Shown piece by piece: positions 38,716 to 51,308 of a stretch of DNA of 64,000 nt. How positions within the stretch are numbered: the stretch's first letter is position 1; each line of letters starts with the position of its first letter. The notes beneath the pieces were generated by a model. That model saw only the letters and a program-made list of their open reading frames with translations. It had not been told where the DNA came from and did no database searches. The stretch is taken from the NCBI RefSeq assembly GCF_051020985.1, contig NW_027475162.1, positions 558,001 through 622,000 on the forward strand, read 5' to 3'. The DNA comes from Nomia melanderi (lineage: Eukaryota; Arthropoda; Insecta; Hymenoptera; Halictidae). Made by a program: the position numbers and the translations under genes.

Positions 38716-38940
38716 TAGCACCCGAGATATCATCAGATATATATTCGATTTTTCCCTGACCCTGAGTGTCCGGCCCCATGAGAAGGTGGTTTTCTCGGCC
38801 CCTGGTGGTCCGAGGTCGTTCCCGCTGCACAAATTCATGCGCCAGGGCCTTCAACAAACAATGCACTTTGATTTATTGCGCTATCTGTAATAGCACCCGA
38901 GATATCACCAGATATATATTGGATTTTTCCCTGACCCTGA

Positions 38941-39010
38941 GTGTCCGGCCCCATGAAACGGTGGTTTTCTCGGCCCCTGGTTGTCCGAGGTCGCTGCACA
39001 GATTCATGCG
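38941..39010. repeat. 169-bp monomer with 6-bp deletion
   Basis: GGTCGTTCCCGCTGCACAG is shortened to GGTCGCTGCACAG at about 38990. The deletion removes GTTCCC (or an equivalent six bases between the two CG dinucleotides). The same deletion is present at about 40211. Everything else in this monomer is ordinary type A with GGTTGTCCGAGG. Confidence 0.88.
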
Positions 39011-40200
39011 CCAGGGCCTCCTACAAACAATGCACTTTGATTTATTGCGCTATCTGTAATAGCACCCGATATATCACCAGATATATATTGGATTTTTCCC
39101 TGACCCTGAGAGTCCGGCCCCATGAGACGGCGGTTATCCCGGCCCCTGGTGGTCCGAGGTCGTTCCCGCTGCACAGACTCATGCGCCAGGGCCTCCTGCA
39201 GATAATTCACTTTGGTTAATTGCTGTATCTCTAGTAGCACCCGAGATATCACCAGATATATATTGGATTTTCCCCTGACCCTGAGTGTCCGGCCCCATTA
39301 GGCGGTCGTTTTCTCGGCCCCTGGTGGTCCGAGGTCGTTCCCGCTGCACAGATTCATGCGCCAGGGCCTCCTACAGACAATGAACTTTGATTTATTGCGC
39401 TATCTGTAATAGCACCCGAGATATCACCAGATATATATTGTATTTTTCCCCGGACCCTGAGTGTCCGGCCCCATGTGTCGGTGGTTGTCTCGGCCCCTGG
39501 TGGTCCGAGGTCGTTCCCGCTGCACACATTCATGCGCCAGGGCCTCCTACGGACAATGCACTTTGGTTTATTGCGCTATCTGTAATAGCACCCGAGATAT
39601 CACCAGATAAATATTTGATTTTTCCCTGACCCTGAGTGACGGATTCCGAATATCTGTAATTTTCTCGGCCCCTGGTGGTCCGAGGTCGTTCCCGCTGCAC
39701 AGATTCAAGCGGCAGGGCCTCCTGCAGATAATTCACTTTGATTTATTGCGCAATCTGTAATAGCACCCGAGATATCACCAGATATATATTGGATTTTCCC
39801 CAGACCCTGAGTGTCCGGCCGCATGAGACGGTGGTTGTCTCGGCCCCTGGTGGTCCGAGGTCGTTCCCGCTGCACAGTCACATGCGCCAGGGCCTCCTGC
39901 AGACAATGTACTTTGATTTATCGCGCTATCGCTAATAGCACCCGATATATCACCAGATATATATTGGATTTTCCCCTGACCCTGAGTGTCCGGCCCCATG
40001 AGGCGGTGGTTGTCTCGGCCCCTGGTGTTCCGAGGTCGTTCCCGCTGCAGAGACTAATGCGCCAGGGCCTCCTTCAGACAATGTACTTTGATTTATCGCG
40101 CTATCTCTAATAGCACCCGAGATATCATCAGATATATATTGGATTTTTCCCTGACCCTGAGTGTCCGGCCCCATGAGACGGTGGTTTTCTCGGCCCCTGG

Positions 40201-40230
40201 TGGTCCGAGGTCGCTGCACAGATTCATGCG
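40201..40230. repeat. Second copy of the 6-bp deletion allele
   Basis: GTCCGAGGTCGCTGCACAG again lacks six bases. This copy lies inside the block copied from 37468-38052, where the corresponding place (about 37940) is intact. The deletion was therefore introduced after that duplication, most simply by conversion from the monomer at 38990, whose flanking sequence also matches. Confidence 0.8.
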
Positions 40231-40283
40231 CCAGGGCCTCCTACAGACAATGCACTTTGATTTATTGCGCTATCTGTAATAGC

Positions 40284-40335
40284 ACCCGAGAAAGCACAAT
40301 ATATATACTGGATTTTTCCCTGACCCTGAGTGTCC
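40284..40335. repeat. B flank joined to A core
   Basis: GAGAAAGCACAATATATATA and CTGGATTTTT are B flank sequence, but the core continues as CCCTGACCCTGAGTG (type A). The parent copy at 38027-38095 continues as ACATGACTGTGGGTGACGG. This is a third, independent A/B junction, placed at the left edge of the core in the T run. Confidence 0.85.
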
Positions 40336-41149
40336 GGCCCCATGAGACGTTGGTTTTCTCGGCCCCTGGTGGTCCGAGGTCGTTCCCGCTGCACAGATTC
40401 ATGCGCCAGGGCCTCCTGCAGATAATTCACTTTGGTTTATTGCGCTACCTCTAATAGCACGCGAGATATCACCAGATATATATTGGATTTTCCCCTGACC
40501 CTGAGTGTCCGGCCCCATGAGACGGTGGTTTTCTCGACCCCTGGTGGTCCGAGGTCGTTCCCGCCGCACAGATTCATGATCCAGGGCCTCCTGCAGACAT
40601 TGCACTTTGATTTATCGCCCTATCTGTAATAGAACCCCAGATATCACCAAATATATGCTGGATTTTTACATGACATTGGGTGACGGACACCGAAAATCTG
40701 TAATTTTCTCGGCCCCTGGTCTTCCGATGCCGTTCCTGCTGCACAGATTCACGCGCAGGGGCCTCCTACGGACAAAGTACTTTGATTTTTTGCGCTACAT
40801 GTAATAGCACCCGAGATATCAACAGATGTATATTTGATTTTTCCCTGAACCTGAGTGTCCGGCCCCATGTGACGGTGGTTTTCTCGGCCCCTGGTGGTCC
40901 GAGGTCGTTCCCGCTGCACAGATGCATGCGCCAGGGCCTCCTACAGACAATGCACTTTGATTTAACGCGCTATCTTTAATAGCACCCGAAATATCACCAG
41001 ATATATATTTGATTTTTCCTGACCCTGAGAGTCCGGCCCCATGAGACGGTGGTTTTCTCGGCTCCTGCTGGTTCGAGGTCGTTCCCGCTACACAGATTCA
41101 TGCGCCAGGGCCTCCTGCAGATAATTCACTTTGGTTCATTGCGCTATCT

Positions 41150-41700
41150 CTAATAGCACTCGAGATATCACCAGATATATATTGGATTTTCCGCTGACAC
41201 TGAGTGTCCGGCCCCATGAGACGGTGGTTTTCTCGGCTCCTGGTGGTCCGAGGTCGTTCCTGCTGGCCAGATTCATGCGCCAGGGCCTCCTACAGACAAT
41301 GCAATTTGATTTATTGCGCTATTTGTAATAGCACCCGAGATATCACCAGATATATATTGGATTTTCCGCTGACCCTGAGTGTCCGGCCCCATGAGACGGT
41401 GGTTTTCTCGGCCCCTGGTGGTCCGAGGTCGTTCCCGCTGCACAGATTCATGCGCCAGGGCCTTCCACAGACAATGCACTTTGATTTATTGCGCTATTTG
41501 TAATAGCACCCGAGATATCACCAGATATATATTGGATTTTCCGCTGACCCTGAGTGTCCGGCCCCATGAGACGGTGGTTTTCTCGGCCCCTGGTGGTCCG
41601 AGGTCGATCCCGCTGGCCATATTCATGCGCCAGGGCCTCCTACAGACAATGCACTTTGATTTATTGCGGTATCTGTAATAGCACCCGAGATATCACGAGA
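41150..41700. repeat. Three-monomer local amplification
   Basis: Three consecutive A monomers share GATTTTCCGCTGAC and, in the two junctions between them, TATTTGTAATAGCACC. Two of them also have the rare CGCTGGCCAGATTC or CGCTGGCCATATTC. The rest of the window mostly has TTTTCCCCTGAC and CTATCTGTAATAG. This suggests one variant monomer amplified in place. Confidence 0.8.
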
Positions 41701-42381
41701 TATATATTGGATTTTTCCGTGACCCTAAGTGTCCGGCCCCATGAGACGGTGGTTGTCTCGGATCCTGGTGGTCCGTGGTCGTTCCCGCTGCACAGATTCA
41801 TGCGCCAGGACCTCTTGCAGATAATTCACATTGGTTTATTGCGCTACCTCTAATAGCACTCGAGATATCACCAGATATATATTGGATTTTCCCCTGACCC
41901 TGAGTGTCCGGCCCAATGGGACTGTGGTTTTCTCGGCCCCTGGTGGTCCGAGGTCATTCCCGCTGTACAGATTCATGCGCCAGGGCTTCATGCAGACAAT
42001 GCACTTAGATTTATTGCGCTATCTCTAGTAGCTCCCGAGATATTACCAGATATATGCTGGATTTTTCCCTGTCCCTGACAGTCCGGCATCAAATGTCGGT
42101 GGTTTTCTCGGCCCCTGGTGGTTCGAGGTCGTTTCCGCTGCACAGATGCATGCACCAGGGCCTCCTGCAGATAATTCACTTTGGTTTATTGCGCTATATC
42201 TAATAGCACGCGAGATATCACCAGATATATATCGGATTTTCCCCAGGCCCTGAGTGTCCGGCCCCATGAGACGCAGGTTTTCTCGGCCCCTGGTGGTCCG
42301 AGGTCGTTCCCGCTGCACAGATTCATGCGCCAGGGCCTCCTGCAGATAAATTACTTTGGTTTATTGCGCTATCTCTAATAG

Positions 42382-42556
42382 CACCCGAGATATCACCAGA
42401 TATATATTGGATTTTCCCCTGACCCTGAGTGTCCGGCCCCATGAGACGGTGGTTTTCTCGGCCCCTGGTGGTCCGAGGTCGTTCCCGCTGCCCAGATTCA
42501 TGCGCCAGGGCCTCCTACAGACAATGCACTTTGATTTATTGCGCTGTCTGTAATAG
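42382..42556. repeat. Representative type A monomer
   Basis: This near-consensus A monomer is phased arbitrarily to begin at CACCCGAG. In order it holds an EcoRV site (GATATC), a TA tract followed by TTGG, a T run, the A core (CTGACCCTGAGTGTCCGG, then CCCCATGAGACGGTGG), the block CTCGGCCCCTGGTGGTCCGA, the block GTCGTTCCCGCTG, CAGATTCATGCGCCAGGG, and a tail ending in CTATCTGTAATAG. The centre is strongly GC-rich and both ends are AT-rich. It departs from consensus at GCTGCCCAG (usually GCTGCACAG) and in the tail at CGCTGTCTG (usually CGCTATCTG). Confidence 0.93.
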
Positions 42557-45500
42557 CACCCGAGATATCACCAGATATATGCTGGATTTTTACATGACAT
42601 TGCGTGACGGATACCGAAAATCAGTAATTTTCTCGGCCCCTGGGGGTCCGATGTCGTTCCTACTGCACAGATTCATGCGCAAGGGCCTCCTACGGACAAT
42701 GCACTTTGATTTATTGCGCTATCTGTAATAGCACCCGAGATATCACTAGATATATACTGGATTTTTCCCTGACCCTGAGTGTCCGGCCCCATGTGTCGGT
42801 GGTTTTCTCAGACCCTGGAGGTCCGAGGTCGTTCCCGCTGCAGGGATGCATGCGCCAGGTCCTCCTGCAGATAATTCACTTAGGTTTATTGCGCTATCTC
42901 TAATAGCACCCGAGATATCACCAGATATATATTGGATTTTCCCCTGAGCCTGAGTGTCCGGCCCCATGAGACGGTGGTTTTCTCGGCCCCTGGTGGTCCG
43001 AGGTCGTTCCCGCTGCACAGATTCATGCCCCAGGGCCTCCTACAGACAATGCACTTTGATTTATTCCGCTATCTGTAACAGCACCCGAGATATCACCAAA
43101 TGTATGCTGGATTTTTACATGAACTTGGGTTACGGATTCCGAATATCTGTAATTTTTTCGGGCCCTGGTGGTCCGAGGTCGTGGCGGCTGCAACAGATTC
43201 ATGCGACAGGGCCCCCCGCAGACAATGCACTTTGATTTAGCGCGCTATCTCTAATGGCACCCGAGATATCACCGGATATATAATGGATTTTTCCCTGACC
43301 CTGACTATCCGGCCCCATGAGACGGTGGTTTTCTCGGCCCCTGGTGGTCCGAGGTCGTTCCCGCTGCACAGATTCATGCGCCAGGGCCTCCTGCAGATAA
43401 TTCACTTTGGTTTATTGCGCTATCTGTAATAGCACCCAAGATATCACCAGATGTATATTGGATTTTTCCCTGACCCTGAGTGTCCGGCCCCATGGGACGG
43501 TGGTTTTCTCGGCCCCTGGTGGTCCGAGGTCGTTCCCGCTGCCCAGATTCATACGCCAGGGCCTCCTACAGACAATTCACTTTGATTTATTGCGCTATCT
43601 GTAATAGCACCCGAGATATCATCAGATATATATTGGATTTTTCCCTGAATCTGAGTGTCCGGCCCCATGACACGGTGGATTTCTCGGCCCCTGGTGGTCC
43701 GAGGTCGTTCCCGCTGCACAGATTCATGCGCCAGGGCCTCCTGCAGATAATTCACTTTGGACTATTGCGCTATCTCTAGGAGAACCCGAGATATCACCAG
43801 ATATATATTGGATTTTTCCCAGACCCTGAGTGTCCGGCCCCATGAGACTGTGCTTTTCTCGGCCCCCTGGTGGTCCGAGGTCGTTCCCGCTGCACGGATG
43901 CATGCGCCAGGGCCTCCTGCAGATAATTCACTTTGGTTTATTGCGCTATCTCAAATAGCACCCGAGATATCAGCAGACATATATTGGATTTTCCCCTGAC
44001 CCTGAGTGTCCGGCCCCATGAGACTGTGGTTTTCTCGGCCCCTGGTGGTCCGAGGTCGTTGCGGCTGCAACAGATTCATGCGACAGGGCCCCCCGCAGAC
44101 AATGCACTTTGATTTATCGCGCTATCTCTAATGGCACCCGAGATAACACCGGATATATAATAGATTTTTCCCTGACCCTGACTATCCGGCCTCATGAGAC
44201 GGTGGTTTTCTCGGCCCCCGGTGGTACAAGGTCGTTCCAGCTGCACAGATTCATGGGCCAGGGCCTCCTACAGACAATGCACTTTGATTTATTGCGCTAT
44301 CTGTAATAGCACCCGAGATATCACCAGATATATATTGGATATTCCCTGTCCCTGAATGTCCGGCCCCATGAGACGGTGGTTTTCTCGGCCCCCTGGTTGT
44401 CCGAGGTCGTTCCCGCTGCACAGATGCATGCGCCAGGGCCTCCTGCAGATAATTCACTTTGGTTTATTGCGCTATCTCTAATAGCACCCGAGATATCACC
44501 AGATATATATTGGATTTTCCCCTGACCCAGAGTGTCCGGCCCCATGGGACTGTGGTTTTCTCGGCCCCCTGGTGGTCCGAGGTCGTTCCCGCCACACGGA
44601 TGCATGCGACAGGGCCTCCTGCAGATAATTCACTTTGGTTTATTGCGCTATCTCTAATAACACCCGAGATATCACCAGATATATATTGGATTTTCCACTG
44701 ACCCTGAGTGTCCGGCCCCATGAGACGGTGGTTTTCTCGGCCCCTGGTGGTCCGAGGTCGTTCTCGCACCCCAGAATCATGCGCCAGGGCCTCCTACAGA
44801 CAATGCACTTTGATTTATTGCGCTATCTCTAATAGCACCCGAGATATCACCAGATATGTATTGGATTTTCCCCTGACCCTGAGTGTCCGGCCCCATGAGA
44901 CGGTGGTTTTCTCGGCCCCTTGTGGTCCGAGGTCGTTCCCGCTGCACAGATGCATGCGCCAGGGCCTCCTACAGACAATGCACTTTGGTTTATTGCGCTA
45001 TCTGTAACAGCACCCGAGATATCACCAAATGTATGCTGGATTTTTACATGAACTTGGGTTACGGATTCCGAATATCTGTAATTTTCTTGGGCCCTGGTGG
45101 TCCGAGGTCGTTGCGGCTGCAACAGATTCATGCGACAGGGCCCCCCGCAGACAATGCACTTTGATTTATCGCTCTATCTCTAATGGCACCCAAGATATCA
45201 CCAGATATATAATGGATTTTTCCCTGACCCTGACTATCCAGCCCCATGAGACGGTGGTTTTCTCGGCCCCTGGTGGTCCGAGGTCGTTCCCGCTGCACAG
45301 ATTCATGCGCCAGGGCCTCCTGCAGATAATTCAATTTGTTTTTTGTGCTATCTCTAATAGCACCCGAGATATCACCAGATATATATTGGATTTTTCCCTG
45401 ACCCTGAGTGTCCGGCCCCATGGGACGGTGGTTTTCTCGGCCCCTGGTGGTCCGAGGTCGTTCCCGCTGCCCAGATTCATGCGCCAGGGCCTCCGACAGA

Positions 45501-45885
45501 CAATGCACTTTGATTTATGGCGCTATCTGTAGTAGCACCCGAGAAAGCACCATATATATGCTGGATTTTTACATGAATTTTGGTGACGGACACCGAATAT
45601 CTGTAATTTTCTCGGCCCCTGGTGGTCCGATGTCGTTCCTGCTGCACAGATTCACGCGCAGGGGCCTCCTACGGACAAAGTACTTTGATATTTTGCGCTA
45701 TCTGTAATAGCACCCGAGATATCACCAGATATATATTGTATTTTCCCCTGACCCCGAGTGTCCGCCCCCATGAGACGGTTGTTTTCTCGGCCCCTGGTGG
45801 TGCGAGGTCGTTCCCGCTGCCCAGATTCATGCGCCAGAGCATCCTGCAGACAATGCACTTAGATTTATTGCGCTATCTCTAATAG

Positions 45886-48510
45886 CTCCCGAGATATCAC
45901 CAGATATATATTGGATTTTTCTCTGACCCTGAGTGTCCGGCCCCATGTGACGGTGGTTTTCTCGGCCCCTGGTGGTCCGAGGTCGTTGCCTCTGCTCAGA
46001 TTCATGCGCAAGGGCCTCCTACGGACAATGCACTTTTATTTATTGCGCTATCTCTAATAGCACCCGAGATATCACCAGATATATATTGGATTTTTCTCTG
46101 ACCCTGAGTGTCCGGCCCCATGTGACGGTGGTTTTCTCGGCCCCTGGTGGTCCGAGGTCGTTCCCGCTGCACAGATTCATGCGCCAGGGCCTGCTGCAGA
46201 TAAATCACTTTAGTTTATTGCACTATCTCTAATAGCACCCGAAATATCACTAGATATATATTTGATTTTTCCTGACCCTGAGTGTCCGGCCCCATGAGAC
46301 GGTGGTTTTCTCGGCCCCTGGTGGTCCGATGTCGTTCCTGCTGCACAGATTCATGCGCAAGGGCCTCCTACGGACAATGCACTTTGATTTATTGCGCGAT
46401 CTCTAATAGCACCCGAGATATCACCAGATATATATTGGATTTTTCTCTGACCCTGAAATTCCGGCCCCATGAGACGGTGGTTTTCTCGGCCCCTGGTTGT
46501 CTGAGGTCGTTCCCGCTGCACAGGTTCCTGCGCCAGGGACCCTGCACATAACTCACTTTGGTTTATTGCGCTATCTCTAATGGCACCAGAGATATCACCA
46601 GATATATATTGGATTTTTCCCTGACCCTGAGTGTCCGGCCCCATGAGACGGTGATTTTCTCGGCCCCTGGTGGTCCTAGGTCGTTCCCGCAGTACGCTTT
46701 CTTGCGCCAGCGATTCCTGCAGACAATGCACTTTGATTTATCGCGCTATCTGTAATAGCACCCGAGAAAGCACCATATACATTCTGGATTTTTACATGAC
46801 TTTGGGTGACGGATACCGAAAATCTGTAATTTTCTCTACCCCTGGTGGTCCGATGTCGTTCCTGCTGCACAGATTCATGCGGCAGGACCTCCTACAGACA
46901 ATGCACTTTGATTTATTGCGCTATCTGTAATAGCACCCGAGATATCACCAGATATATGCTGGATTTTTACATGACATTGCGTGACGGATACCGAAAATCA
47001 GTAATTTTCTAGGCCCCTGGGGGTCCGATGTCGTTCCTACTGCACAGATTCATGCGCAAGGGCCTCCTACGGACAATGCACTTTGATTTATTGCGCTATC
47101 TGTAATAGCACCCGAGATATCACTAGATATATACTGGATTTTTCCCTGACCCTGAGTGTCCGGCCCCATGTGTCGGTGGTTTTCTCAGACCCTGGTGGTC
47201 CGAGGTCGTTCCCGCTACAGGGATGCATGCGCCAGGTCCTCCTGCAGATAAATCACTTAGGTTTATTGCGCTATCTCTAATAGCACCCGAGATATCACCA
47301 GATATATATTGTATTTTCCTCTGACCCTGAGTGTCCGGCCCCATGAGACGGTGGTTTTCTCGGCCCCTGGTGGTCCGAGGTCGTTCCCGCTGCACAGATT
47401 CATGGCCCAGGGCCTCCTGCAGACAATGCACTTTGATTTATTGCGCTATCTGTAACAGCACCCGAGATATCACCAAATGTATGCTGGATTTTTACATGAA
47501 CTTGGGTTACGGATTCCGAATATCTGTAATTTTCTCGGGCCCTGGTGGTCCGAGGTCGTGGCGGCTGCAACAGATTCATGCGACAGGGCCCCCCGCAGAC
47601 AATGCACTTTGATTTAGCGCGCTATCTCTAATGGCACCCGAGATATCACCGGATATATAATGGATTTTTCCCTGACCCTGACTATCCGGCCCCATGAGAC
47701 GGTGGTTTTCTCGGCCCCTGGTGGTCCGAGGTCGTTCCCGCTGCACAGATTCATGCGCCAGGGCCTCCTGCAGATAATTCACTTTGGTTTATTGCGCTAT
47801 CTGTAATAGCACCCAAGATATCACCAGATGTATATTGGATTTTTCCCTGACCCTGAGTGTCCGGCCCCATGGGACGGTGGTTTTCTCGGCCCCTGGTGGT
47901 CCGAGGTCGTTCCCGCTGCACAGATTCATGCGCCAGGGCCTCCTGCAGATAATTCACTTGGGACTATTGCGCTATCTCTAGGAGAACCCGAGATATCACC
48001 AGATATATATTGGATTTTTCCCTGACCCTGAGTGTCCGGCCCCATGAGACTGTGCTTTTCTCGGCCCCCTGGTGGTCCGAGGTCGTTCCCGCTGCACGGA
48101 TGCAGGCGCCAGGGCCTCCTGCAGATAATTCACTTTGGTTTATTGCGCTATCTCAAATAGCACCCGAGATATCAGCAGACATATATTGGATTTTCCCCTG
48201 ACCCTGAGTGTCCGGCCCCATGAGACTGTGGTTTTCTCGGCCCCTGGTGGTCCGAGGTCGTTCCCGCTGCACAGATTCATGCGCCAGGGCCTCCTACAGA
48301 TAATTCACTTTGGTTTATTGCGCTATCTGTAATAGCACCCAAGATATCACCAGATGTATATTGGATTTTTCCCTGACCCTGAGTGTCCGGCCCCATGGGA
48401 CGGTGGTTTTCTCGGCCCCTGGTGGTCCGAGGTCGTTCCCGCTGCCCAGATTCATGCGCCAGGGCCTCCTACAGACAATGCACTTTGATTTATTGCGCTA
48501 TCTGTAATAG
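45886..48510. repeat. 15-mer tandem duplication, copy 1 (2625 bp)
   Basis: 45886-46329 matches 48511-48954 at offset 2625, and 46330-48508 matches 49130-51308 at offset 2800. By eye the copies differ at only about two sites outside the extra monomer: GCTACAGGG at 47216 against GCTGCAGGG, and GGATTTTTCC at about 47663 against GGATTTCTCC. The unit holds B monomers near 46762, 46940 and 47465 and many private states (GCAGTACGCTTTC, GCACAGGTTCCTG, TCTCAGACCCTGG, TCTAGGAGAACCCGAG). Confidence 0.95.
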
Positions 48511-51308
48511 CTCCCGAGATATCACCAGATATATATTGGATTTTTCTCTGACCCTGAGTGTCCGGCCCCATGTGACGGTGGTTTTCTCGGCCCCTGGTGG
48601 TCCGAGGTCGTTGCCTCTGCTCAGATTCATGCGCAAGGGCCTCCTACGGACAATGCACTTTTATTTATTGCGCTATCTCTAATAGCACCCGAGATATCAC
48701 CAGATATATATTGGATTTTTCTCTGACCCTGAGTGTCCGGCCCCATGTGACGGTGGTTTTCTCGGCCCCTGGTGGTCCGAGGTCGTTCCCGCTGCACAGA
48801 TTCATGCGCCAGGGCCTGCTGCAGATAAATCACTTTAGTTTATTGCACTATCTCTAATAGCACCCGAAATATCACTAGATATATATTTGATTTTTCCTGA
48901 CCCTGAGTGTCCGGCCCCATGAGACGGTGGTTTTCTCGGCCCCTGGTGGTCCGAGGTCGTTCCCGCTGCACGCATTCATGCGCCAGGGCTTCCTGCGGAC
49001 AATGCACTTTGTTTTATCGCGCTATCTGTAATAGAACCCGCGATATCACCAGATATATATTGGATTTTTACATGACATTGCGTGATGGATATCGAAATTC
49101 TGTAATTTTCTCGGCCCCTGGTGGTCCGATGTCGTTCCTGCTGCACAGATTCATGCGCAAGGGCCTCCTACGGACAATGCACTTTGATTTATTGCGCGAT
49201 CTCTAATAGCACCCGAGATATCACCAGATATATATTGGATTTTTCTCTGACCCTGAAATTCCGGCCCCATGAGACGGTGGTTTTCTCGGCCCCTGGTTGT
49301 CTGAGGTCGTTCCCGCTGCACAGGTTCCTGCGCCAGGGACCCTGCACATAACTCACTTTGGTTTATTGCGCTATCTCTAATGGCACCAGAGATATCACCA
49401 GATATATATTGGATTTTTCCCTGACCCTGAGTGTCCGGCCCCATGAGACGGTGATTTTCTCGGCCCCTGGTGGTCCTAGGTCGTTCCCGCAGTACGCTTT
49501 CTTGCGCCAGCGATTCCTGCAGACAATGCACTTTGATTTATCGCGCTATCTGTAATAGCACCCGAGAAAGCACCATATACATTCTGGATTTTTACATGAC
49601 TTTGGGTGACGGATACCGAAAATCTGTAATTTTCTCTACCCCTGGTGGTCCGATGTCGTTCCTGCTGCACAGATTCATGCGGCAGGACCTCCTACAGACA
49701 ATGCACTTTGATTTATTGCGCTATCTGTAATAGCACCCGAGATATCACCAGATATATGCTGGATTTTTACATGACATTGCGTGACGGATACCGAAAATCA
49801 GTAATTTTCTAGGCCCCTGGGGGTCCGATGTCGTTCCTACTGCACAGATTCATGCGCAAGGGCCTCCTACGGACAATGCACTTTGATTTATTGCGCTATC
49901 TGTAATAGCACCCGAGATATCACTAGATATATACTGGATTTTTCCCTGACCCTGAGTGTCCGGCCCCATGTGTCGGTGGTTTTCTCAGACCCTGGTGGTC
50001 CGAGGTCGTTCCCGCTGCAGGGATGCATGCGCCAGGTCCTCCTGCAGATAAATCACTTAGGTTTATTGCGCTATCTCTAATAGCACCCGAGATATCACCA
50101 GATATATATTGTATTTTCCTCTGACCCTGAGTGTCCGGCCCCATGAGACGGTGGTTTTCTCGGCCCCTGGTGGTCCGAGGTCGTTCCCGCTGCACAGATT
50201 CATGGCCCAGGGCCTCCTGCAGACAATGCACTTTGATTTATTGCGCTATCTGTAACAGCACCCGAGATATCACCAAATGTATGCTGGATTTTTACATGAA
50301 CTTGGGTTACGGATTCCGAATATCTGTAATTTTCTCGGGCCCTGGTGGTCCGAGGTCGTGGCGGCTGCAACAGATTCATGCGACAGGGCCCCCCGCAGAC
50401 AATGCACTTTGATTTAGCGCGCTATCTCTAATGGCACCCGAGATATCACCGGATATATAATGGATTTCTCCCTGACCCTGACTATCCGGCCCCATGAGAC
50501 GGTGGTTTTCTCGGCCCCTGGTGGTCCGAGGTCGTTCCCGCTGCACAGATTCATGCGCCAGGGCCTCCTGCAGATAATTCACTTTGGTTTATTGCGCTAT
50601 CTGTAATAGCACCCAAGATATCACCAGATGTATATTGGATTTTTCCCTGACCCTGAGTGTCCGGCCCCATGGGACGGTGGTTTTCTCGGCCCCTGGTGGT
50701 CCGAGGTCGTTCCCGCTGCACAGATTCATGCGCCAGGGCCTCCTGCAGATAATTCACTTGGGACTATTGCGCTATCTCTAGGAGAACCCGAGATATCACC
50801 AGATATATATTGGATTTTTCCCTGACCCTGAGTGTCCGGCCCCATGAGACTGTGCTTTTCTCGGCCCCCTGGTGGTCCGAGGTCGTTCCCGCTGCACGGA
50901 TGCAGGCGCCAGGGCCTCCTGCAGATAATTCACTTTGGTTTATTGCGCTATCTCAAATAGCACCCGAGATATCAGCAGACATATATTGGATTTTCCCCTG
51001 ACCCTGAGTGTCCGGCCCCATGAGACTGTGGTTTTCTCGGCCCCTGGTGGTCCGAGGTCGTTCCCGCTGCACAGATTCATGCGCCAGGGCCTCCTACAGA
51101 TAATTCACTTTGGTTTATTGCGCTATCTGTAATAGCACCCAAGATATCACCAGATGTATATTGGATTTTTCCCTGACCCTGAGTGTCCGGCCCCATGGGA
51201 CGGTGGTTTTCTCGGCCCCTGGTGGTCCGAGGTCGTTCCCGCTGCCCAGATTCATGCGCCAGGGCCTCCTACAGACAATGCACTTTGATTTATTGCGCTA
51301 TCTGTAAT
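48511..51308. repeat. 15-mer tandem duplication, copy 2 (2800 bp, 16 monomers)
   Basis: This copy follows directly after copy 1 and is one monomer longer because of an extra B monomer at 48955-49129. It ends at about 51308, after which the sequence (CCCTGAATCTGAG, then CATGACACGGTGG) instead resembles 43605-43800. So copy 2 is flanked on the right by material related to 43.6 kb. Confidence 0.95.
48955..49129. repeat. Extra B monomer present in one duplicate only
   Basis: Exactly one monomer (175 bp) separates offsets 2625 and 2800 between the two 15-mer copies. It has an A-type flank (GATATCACCAGATATATATT) but a B core (ACATGACATTGCGTGATGGA, then TATCGAAATTCTG), plus CTGCACGCATTC and TTTGTTTTATCGCGC. 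Whether it was gained by copy 2 or lost by copy 1 cannot be decided from the sequence. Confidence 0.9.

Larger units (their letters stand above)
41000..45885. repeat. Region VIII, first part: mixed A/B monomers
   Basis: The segment opens with three successive A monomers that share GATTTTCCGCTGAC (about 41190, 41365 and 41540) and CTATTTGTAATAG. B cores lie near 42570, 43090, 45020 and 45540. About 42500-43533 matches 46877-47910 and 49677-50710. From 43660 to 44830 the monomers show markers otherwise typical of region I: CATGACACGGTGGATTTC (43668), GGACTATTGCGC (43758), GACTGTGCTTTTC, CCCCCTGG and TTCTCGCACCCCAGAATC (44761). An inserted base gives CTGCAACAG (about 43192, 44068 and 45119). Confidence 0.87.

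Noticed and set aside
41067..41082. Pol III B box, suggesting a tRNA-derived repeat (GGTTCGAGGTCG here and near 27779, 42119 and 54730).
   Set aside because: The consensus monomer has GGTCCGAGGTCG, with two mismatches to the B box. No A box lies at a suitable distance upstream, so the few matches are point variants.
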